NCBI GenBank assembly: GCA_027294925.1
Contig: JAPULM010000651.1
Location: forward strand, 1 to 8,103
Length of the DNA stretch: 8,103 nt
Direction of reading: 5' to 3'
Source: a bacterium
GTDB lineage: Bacteria; Tectomicrobia; Entotheonellia; Entotheonellales; Entotheonellaceae
Part shown: piece after piece, positions 1-4,474 of the stretch
Position numbering within the stretch: position 1 is the first letter of the stretch
How the letters are laid out: the number at the start of each line of letters is the position of its first letter
The notes under the pieces: generated by a model
The model's database searches: none
The model's input: only the letters and a program-made list of their open reading frames with translations
Told to the model about the DNA's origin: nothing
Program-made: the position numbers and the translations under genes

Positions 1-68
1 ACCCAGAGGGTAACGATATTTCGGTCTGTCGACACACAGAGATCGCCCAGCACTGGCTCATTCATCAT
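1..68 (-). CDS. Start of a truncated gene, possibly enoyl-CoA hydratase/isomerase (crotonase) family
   Basis: An ATG at 68-66 (followed by a second ATG at 65-63) opens a frame that stays open to the window edge. It encodes 22 residues beginning MMNEPVLGDLCVSTDRN and continuing IVTLW. The pattern of a short polar lead followed by a hydrophobic strand of the type 'NIVTLWV' is how crotonase-fold enzymes commonly begin, just before their NRP motif, but the diagnostic part lies outside the window. It starts 39 bases after the stop of the CoA-transferase on the same strand, so it is probably the next gene of the same operon. No strong Shine-Dalgarno is visible. The family call is an inference from very few residues; the existence of a gene start here is somewhat safer. 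Confidence 0.35.
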   Translation of the reverse strand, partial: MMNEPVLGDLCVSTDRNIVTLW

Positions 69-107
69 CCATTTGAAGCGTCGCGTTAACCTGGTAACCA
101 CTCTCCG

Positions 108-2519
108 TCACGGGCCGCCAACCTGGCCGGCTTGACCACGAGGCTCCGTCACCTGACGCATTTGCTCTGCCGTGTAGCCCAAGAGCCCCTCAAAAACGGC
201 CTCGTTGTCTGACCCCCGGTAAGCCGACCATCCGGCCACCCGGCCGGGCGTACGCGAGAGTATCGGTATCACGCCCTGCGTCACCACCTCGCCAAGTTTG
301 GGATCGGAGAGCCGAACGAGATTCTCACGATGCCACAGGTGGGGATCAGCGACGAGGTCAGCAACCGAGTTCACCCTGCTCGCCATCAGCCCCACGCGGC
401 GCAGCGCCCTCACTGCTTCTTCGGCCGGTAGCAGGGCGACGTACTGCGCCAGCTTATCGTGCGCCTGCGAGGCGCTGTCAAGCTGTCCGATGCCAAGCTG
501 CTCCAATCGCGGCAAGGCGTCCTGCCATGACTGGATGGAGACTGCAACAAATTGCTGGTCCGCTCCTTCCAGTGTTAGACAGATTGGATACAGCGGCCAC
601 TGCCCGCTTGCCCGCTCCCGCCGGATGCCGAGCGCACTGCGTACGGCGAGCAGGTCGCCGCTCATCCGCAAGACAGCCTCGTACATTGCCGTGTCAACCA
701 CTTGCCCTTCGCCGTCGCGCTCCCGGCGCAGTAGCGCCCCCAGCACGCCGAGCACGTTGAATAGCGCGGTCGTGTAATCGCCTGCCTGCACACCGTCCCG
801 TACCGGCGAGCGGTCTGGCCAGCCATTCAAGTAGGTGAGGCCGCCAAATGCAAGCCCGACCGGGTTGAAAGCAGGGCGACGGGAATACGGACCCGTTTGT
901 CCAAATCCTGATGCGCGTAGGAGGACAAGTTGCGGATTGACGCCAAGCAACTGGTCCGCACCGAGATCCCAGCGCTCCAGGGTCCCCGGGCGAAAATTCT
1001 CCACCACCACATCGCTCACCCGGACGAGGTCCAAGAACGCCTCCCTGCCGCGCGCCGTACGCACGTCAAGGGTAATGCTGCGCTTGTTGCGGTTGGTGAC
1101 GAGAAAGGACAGTGCACGGCCGGCAGACGACTGCTGAGGGCCGTCTAGCGGCAACTCGACCATGATCACGTCGGCTCCGAAATCCGCCAGCATGCTCGCC
1201 GCTGCCGGACCGGCCAGCCATTGCGACAGGTCGAGGACCCGGATACCGCTGAGGGCTGCCGTGGGTGCGCTGCCGCTCTCGCTTCGCACCACCGCACTCG
1301 GTGCTGCTGCTATCGCCTCGACTCTCGAACGGATGTATGTTGTATGCTCACCTAGCTTTGGTGCACACTCCGCGTCTCGCGTCGAGGTGCGTGAGAATCG
1401 GGGTACCGAGGCCGGGGCGACAAAAGCCTGTCCGGACTGCGACCGTAGTTGCACGTATGATCGACGCGCCTGAATGTGCGGGTTGGCGATAATCTCGTCA
1501 ACTGAGAGGACAGTGGTGCCAGCCACCCCCACCGCGCTGAAGCGTTCCTCGACCTCGGCAAGATCGTGCGCGGCGATCCAAGCGCCGACCAGGGAATCTG
1601 CCGCGGCGCGATTTTGTAAGCGTGCGGCAGGGGTGCTAAAGCGCGGGTCGTGGACGGCTTCGGGCGCCTCAATAGCCTGGCAGAGACGCGCGAATGGCTG
1701 ATCCCCCGCGCCGGAGAGCGCCATCAGCCCGCCGTCTCTGGTTGCGTATATATTGGCAGGAACCACAGTCGGAGACTCGGTGCCCGTGCGCGACGCCACC
1801 GCTCCATGCTGGTCGAAATTGATCACGATCGCTTCTTGCATACGAAGTAAGGTTTCGTAAAGCCCTAAATCGACAACCTGTCCGTGCCCGCTACGGCGTG
1901 CATGAATAATTGATATCAAGAGTCCATTAGCACCATGCACACCGCTCCAGCAGTCCGCAATTGGCAGGGTGACAGGGATGGGGGGGCGATCGGCAAAGCC
2001 GGTCAGAAATTGCGTCCCGGAGAAGGCTTGCGCGATGCGATCGTCGCCACCTTCTGCAGCCAGCGGGCCGCTCTGTCCGAATGGCGAGATGCGTAGGAGA
2101 CATAAGGGTGGATGACGCGCTTGCAGCACCTCTGGAGATAACCCCGCCGCCTCCATCACGCCCGGCCCCAGATCTTCTACGATCGCATCAGCAAGCGATA
2201 GGAGTCGTGCGAGCCAGGGCTCTTCCTGCAGCGCTTGCAGCTCAGCACAGACCGAATACTTACCGCGATTTTCCGACTGGAAGTAAAGCGAATCTTCGCC
2301 ATCGATGGCGGGGCCGAGGCGCCGCATGGGAGAACCCTCAGGCGGCTCGATCTTAATCACCGTTGCCCCCATGTCGGCTAGCAATCCCCCAGCAAATTCA
2401 CCCGCTAGCGTTGCGCTCAGCTCGATGACGACCACGCCATCGAGAACGCCACCCCGTCCCGTCTCCAGCAACCCGAGTGTGACGGAGGCGCTTTGGCCGT
2501 GCTGCTCTGCTGTCGACAT
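108..2519 (-). CDS. Tandem-fused class III (CaiB/BaiF) acyl-CoA transferase
   Basis: Family III CoA-transferases move CoA between carboxylic acids in the cytoplasm through an aspartyl-CoA thioester. The usual enzyme is about 400 residues and works as an interlocked dimer; this 803-residue protein contains two complete copies. Copy 1 starts with the signature strand around residues 28-62 (ending in IKIEPPEG) and has PIAD with Asp189 and HGQVVDLGLYE at 212-222. Copy 2 starts near 425-460 (RVLDLSQWLAGP), has QAGDY with Asp581 and EGQVVDTAMYE at 604-614. An Ala/Ser-rich linker near 404-424 joins them. Start chosen at ATG 2519 because AGGAGG lies 8 bases upstream; the frame is open to an ATG at 2582, which lacks such a site. 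Fused pairs are known, for example DddD (DMSP CoA-transferase/lyase, about 830 residues), but the substrate here is unknown. It lies 84 bases downstream of the amidohydrolase, probably in one operon. Family call firm; substrate open. Confidence 0.93.
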   Translation of the reverse strand: MSTAEQHGQSASVTLGLLETGRGGVLDGVVVIELSATLAGEFAGGLLADMGATVIKIEPPEGSPMRRLGPAIDGEDSLYFQSENRGKYSVCAELQALQEEPWLARLLSLADAIVEDLGPGVMEAAGLSPEVLQARHPPLCLLRISPFGQSGPLAAEGGDDRIAQAFSGTQFLTGFADRPPIPVTLPIADCWSGVHGANGLLISIIHARRSGHGQVVDLGLYETLLRMQEAIVINFDQHGAVASRTGTESPTVVPANIYATRDGGLMALSGAGDQPFARLCQAIEAPEAVHDPRFSTPAARLQNRAAADSLVGAWIAAHDLAEVEERFSAVGVAGTTVLSVDEIIANPHIQARRSYVQLRSQSGQAFVAPASVPRFSRTSTRDAECAPKLGEHTTYIRSRVEAIAAAPSAVVRSESGSAPTAALSGIRVLDLSQWLAGPAAASMLADFGADVIMVELPLDGPQQSSAGRALSFLVTNRNKRSITLDVRTARGREAFLDLVRVSDVVVENFRPGTLERWDLGADQLLGVNPQLVLLRASGFGQTGPYSRRPAFNPVGLAFGGLTYLNGWPDRSPVRDGVQAGDYTTALFNVLGVLGALLRRERDGEGQVVDTAMYEAVLRMSGDLLAVRSALGIRRERASGQWPLYPICLTLEGADQQFVAVSIQSWQDALPRLEQLGIGQLDSASQAHDKLAQYVALLPAEEAVRALRRVGLMASRVNSVADLVADPHLWHRENLVRLSDPKLGEVVTQGVIPILSRTPGRVAGWSAYRGSDNEAVFEGLLGYTAEQMRQVTEPRGQAGQVGGP

Positions 2520-2527
2520 GCGCTTAA

Positions 2528-2533
2528 CCTCCT
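2528..2533 (-). promoter_or_regulatory. Ribosome binding site deciding the CoA-transferase start
   Basis: The plus strand reads CCTCCT here, so the minus strand has a perfect AGGAGG with 8 bases before the ATG at 2519-2517. This favours that start over the two in-frame ATGs further upstream (2582 and 2570), neither of which has a comparable site. Confidence 0.8.
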
Positions 2534-2603
2534 CGATATGCGCCTCATCCCTACGCCCAGGAACTTGCATCAGGATAAGCACCCTGCCGCAAGTCAGAAC
2601 GCG

Positions 2604-3512
2604 TTACTCGATCTCGAAGACGCGGGCAGCGTTACCGAATAGCCATTTCTCTTTGACGCTATCCTTGAGCGGCAGATCCAGGTATTCCTGAATCAGCGTC
2701 TCATGTGGTTGGCCGATCAACGCCGTCGAAAGCCCCACCATCACCTTGTCCTGGATCAACGTGTTACCGAACTGAAGGAGCATTTCCCAACCGGAGCCCG
2801 GCTGGCCGAGATACTTCGGTCGATGGGCTGACGTATCGAGGTAAAGGTTGGGATGACGGCGCACCAGCGCCACCATATCATTCACCCACGGCCAGCCGCC
2901 CAGTCCGCCGATGATGGTTAGCTCAGGGAAGTCCATCGCGACCTGGTCGAGGTTTCTCGGATGACCCAGGTCATACGGCCGGTCGTTGGCGTAGTTCATG
3001 GTAGAATAGATGCGTACCGGGACGCCAAGCTCCGCCGCTTTGGCATACAACGGGTAGTAGCGCCGGTCACTGGCAGGGAGACAATCCACTAGCGCCGAGA
3101 CGCCGAGGGCATGGAATCCCTCCTCACGGATCAGGCGCTCCAGGTCACGCACGCCGGCCATGCCGCGCATCGGGCTGAGGCGCGCCAGACCCAGGAAACG
3201 ACCCGGGTAGGTTCGTAAGAGCTCGGTCGTTTCCTCATTCGAAGCACCGAAAGGAATGGCCTTTTCAATGCCGAGACCGGCAAGTTTCTTGACGTAGTCG
3301 TCCATCGGCATGGCTGCGGCACGATTGTCGCCATCGACCCGGGAGCGGAAGATACGTCCGTAATTCGCCATGCCATAGCCGGGGCGCTGTTGCACCGCAG
3401 AGCGAGGCGCAGTGGCGTCGGCGTTAAGGTCTGCCGCTTCTGCGCCACCTGACCCTGACGGATCGTTTGCGCGGCGCGGAAGAGAACATTCTAGGTCGAT
3501 GATACGCACCAT
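2604..3512 (-). CDS. Amidohydrolase-2-family (COG2159-like) protein lacking the usual metal ligands
   Basis: This 302-residue protein has the overall pattern of the amidohydrolase-2 group of metal-dependent TIM-barrel hydrolases and decarboxylases. It has an N-terminal IIDLE strand, the GLARLSP strand near 108-114, the GWPWVNDMVAL segment at 206-216, LYLDTSAHRPKYL at 223-235, and a C-terminal KWLFGNAARVFEI that matches the family's final helix. The positions that normally bind metal look changed: the opening HxH is Glu8/Ser10, the mid-barrel His is Tyr169 in RIYS, the His of the 'HxGG.PW' motif is missing in IIGGLGGWPW (200-209), and the late 'GSD' Asp is Ser262 in VGLST. It may therefore be a metal-free or non-enzymatic member, or use different chemistry. 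The start is well supported by AGGAGG 5 bases upstream. It is the first gene of the minus-strand string and precedes the fused CoA-transferase, suggesting a shared catabolic pathway of unknown substrate. Confidence 0.88.
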   Translation of the reverse strand: MVRIIDLECSLPRRANDPSGSGGAEAADLNADATAPRSAVQQRPGYGMANYGRIFRSRVDGDNRAAAMPMDDYVKKLAGLGIEKAIPFGASNEETTELLRTYPGRFLGLARLSPMRGMAGVRDLERLIREEGFHALGVSALVDCLPASDRRYYPLYAKAAELGVPVRIYSTMNYANDRPYDLGHPRNLDQVAMDFPELTIIGGLGGWPWVNDMVALVRRHPNLYLDTSAHRPKYLGQPGSGWEMLLQFGNTLIQDKVMVGLSTALIGQPHETLIQEYLDLPLKDSVKEKWLFGNAARVFEIE

Positions 3513-3517
3513 TTATA

Positions 3518-3523
3518 CCTCCT
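3518..3523 (-). promoter_or_regulatory. Ribosome binding site of the amidohydrolase gene
   Basis: The minus strand has AGGAGG followed by TATAA and then the ATG at 3512-3510. This is a near-ideal site and fixes the start of the amidohydrolase gene. Confidence 0.85.
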
Positions 3524-3616
3524 GAACGCACTAGATTAGTGACCTATCAAACAGATCTATACCTAAATAATAGGGACGTCACATTGCCTTAATGAGCCAA
3601 ATTGGTGATGACGATT

Positions 3617-3626
3617 GGCAACCCTA
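3617..3626 (+). repeat. Upstream copy of the P2 arm (direct repeat GGCAACCCTA)
   Basis: GGCAACCCTA here is identical to 3745-3754, which is the 3' arm of helix P2 in the structured element. Both copies could pair with the same strand (TAGGGTT at 3695-3701 plus GCC at 3705-3707), so the two pairings would be mutually exclusive. Confidence 0.55.
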
Positions 3627-3675
3627 CTACCGAAACATATCGAAGTCAATTGCATTTAGGAAACAGCTTTAGTAG

Positions 3676-3811
3676 TCGGTTTCACAATTAACGATAGGGT
3701 TTTTGCCCCTGCATAAGCCTGACTGCGGGTTGCAAACCCGCCTAGGCAACCCTATCCATAATTGCGCTGCGCAGCACTAAGCCTGAATAGACGATGCAGC
3801 GTTGAAACCGA
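3676..3811. ncRNA. Candidate structured element folding as a three-way junction (RNA or fold-back DNA)
   Basis: Three inverted repeats fit together without overlap. P1: TCGGTTTCA (3676-3684) with TGAAACCGA (3803-3811), 9 perfect pairs. P2 starts on the very next base: CAATTA (3685-3690) with TAATTG (3759-3764), a 2x2 mismatch, GATAGGGTT (3693-3701) with AACCCTATC (3748-3756), a 3-base T bulge, then GCC (3705-3707) with GGC (3745-3747). P2 is capped by a hairpin GCGGGTT (3725-3731)/AACCCGC (3735-3741) with loop GCA. P3 again abuts P2: CGCTGC (3765-3770) with GCAGCG (3796-3801). Only T3802 is unpaired at the junction. Such fully abutting helices are typical of structured RNAs such as riboswitches or small RNAs, but the repeats are strand-symmetric, so the strand is not known. 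On the minus strand it would sit in the amidohydrolase leader. I do not recognise it as a known family; a fold-back mobile element remnant is an alternative. Confidence 0.4.
3714..3786 (+). repeat. Pair of identical 9-base repeats TAAGCCTGA in the two loops of the structured element
   Basis: TAAGCCTGA occurs at 3714-3722, in the internal loop of helix P2, and again at 3778-3786, in the loop of P3. Both copies fall in parts of the model that are unpaired, which suggests equivalent binding sites or an internal duplication. Confidence 0.55.
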
Positions 3812-3871
3812 AATGGCTAACGAAAAAGTAAGGTTTTCAACCATACGGAGAAGTAAGGGGTAAAACTGGCC

Positions 3872-4333
3872 TCATACATCCCCTACCGGCCGGGCGCGGG
3901 CGATAGCGTCGCGAGCATCGCCCCATCCTTCGCAGATCGTACGTCCGGGTTGGCGGCGATAGAGATTGAGCAGCTGCTTGCAGCGGGCATAGAAGCGGAA
4001 AAAAAGCAGGATGAGCCAGCGCTCTAGAGGACGAAGCGGGTGGTCGCTACAGATCAGCTTGTCGTCGTAGATATTGTGGTCGGTGAACCCGATTACGCCA
4101 TGTACGTCCACCTCCACCCGTGTGCCCCGAGGCAGACGCGGTCCTAAGACCACGGCGTCCAACAGATCGCCATCCCCACCTATGAACGTGTCGACAGAGC
4201 CATAGTTAAACGGACAAGGAAAAGGTGAGACAAAGTCAATGCGCTGATCAGTGCCGCGTTTCACAAACGAGCCACGCGGGATCTCGATGCACACCGTGAG
4301 CCGCAGCGATTCTTGAGGTATGTATTGGCTCAC
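3872..4333 (-). CDS. Inorganic pyrophosphatase, small class I (soluble, Mg-dependent) type
   Basis: Hydrolyses pyrophosphate to phosphate in the cytoplasm, pulling biosynthetic reactions forward. Numbered from the GTG at 4333-4331 (153 residues), the protein shows the family pattern: IEIP with Glu17, FVKRG with Lys25, FNYG with Asn43-Tyr44, DGDLLD with Asp54/56/59, FTDHNIYDDK with Asp85, Asp90 and Lys92, a FFRFY helix with Tyr115, and EGW near 135-137. These match the metal and phosphate ligands Asp65/67/70, Asp97/102, Lys104 and Tyr141 of E. coli Ppa. The stretch between IEIP and NYG is about 8 residues shorter than in E. coli Ppa, Ala replaces the Lys after Tyr115, and Glu31 has no clear counterpart. 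The frame is open upstream to ATG codons at 4471 and 4504, but those lie inside the divergent helicase start and encode nothing family-like, so I chose the GTG; a TTG at 4390-4388 is another option. Product likely, exact start unsure. Confidence 0.8.
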   Translation of the reverse strand: MSQYIPQESLRLTVCIEIPRGSFVKRGTDQRIDFVSPFPCPFNYGSVDTFIGGDGDLLDAVVLGPRLPRGTRVEVDVHGVIGFTDHNIYDDKLICSDHPLRPLERWLILLFFRFYARCKQLLNLYRRQPGRTICEGWGDARDAIARARPVGDV

Positions 4334-4412
4334 CGAGGGCTCGCTTTCTGTCTTTTGCCGAACGGATTCAAGGCAGGGTAGGCCTTTCAAACGGAACAAC
4401 TTTATTTTAACA

Positions 4413-4418
4413 TATAAT
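4413..4418 (+). promoter_or_regulatory. Candidate -10 box for the SNF2-SWIM operon
   Basis: A perfect TATAAT lies in the short AT-rich divergent region between the pyrophosphatase and helicase genes. Transcription from it would begin near 4425, giving a leader of about 50 bases to the preferred ATG at 4475. No good -35 box is found at 16-18 bases; TTTCAA (4385-4390) is too far. The same AT-rich block carries TAAAAT on the minus strand (plus 4404-4409), a weak candidate for the divergent pyrophosphatase promoter. Confidence 0.4.
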
Positions 4419-4474
4419 GGCCGATTGAGAGTAGTATGGGGGAGAATATGGGGGAGAAGGGGTTGGGTCATTAT

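Larger units (their letters stand above)
3513..3871. other. Gene-free, AT-richer intergenic region upstream of the amidohydrolase
   Basis: No credible coding frame is seen in these 359 bases, which are clearly poorer in G and C than the flanking genes. Read on the minus strand, this is the 5' region of the amidohydrolase operon and lies downstream of the pyrophosphatase stop. Weak promoter-like boxes on the minus strand are TTGACT (plus 3644-3649) 17 bases before TAGGGT (3621-3626), and a TATTAT box (3567-3572) with no convincing -35; none is strong. A small inverted repeat GCCAA (3596-3600)/TTGGC (3615-3619) and two copies of AAGTAAGG (3826-3833, 3851-3858) are also present. No U-tract terminator was found after the pyrophosphatase gene. 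The centre holds the three-way-junction element described separately. Confidence 0.6.

Noticed and set aside
298..777. Open plus-strand frame of 159 codons opposite the CoA-transferase gene
   Set aside because: It is Arg/Ser/Pro-rich with no recognisable domain and lies wholly antisense to a strongly supported gene; typical shadow of GC-biased codons.
2604..2691. Plus-strand frame (2305-2691) spanning the gap between the CoA-transferase and amidohydrolase genes
   Set aside because: It is antisense to both gene ends and has no recognisable motif.
3693..3756. Long hairpin as a Rho-independent terminator for the pyrophosphatase gene
   Set aside because: Neither strand has a U-tract directly after the stem, and the arms are far apart.
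3676..3811. Junction element as a hammerhead ribozyme, integron attC site or retron RNA
   Set aside because: The GAAA near P1 is not accompanied by a CUGANGA core; no paired RYYYAAC/GTTRRRY boxes are present; no reverse transcriptase gene is in the window.
3676..3811. Junction element as an insertion sequence or MITE
   Set aside because: No flanking target-site duplication is visible and no transposase remnant is present; kept only as an alternative that a genome-wide copy count would settle.
3714..3858. Short repeats as a CRISPR remnant
   Set aside because: The repeats are only 8-10 bases long, unevenly spaced and placed within hairpin arms or loops; there are no cas genes.
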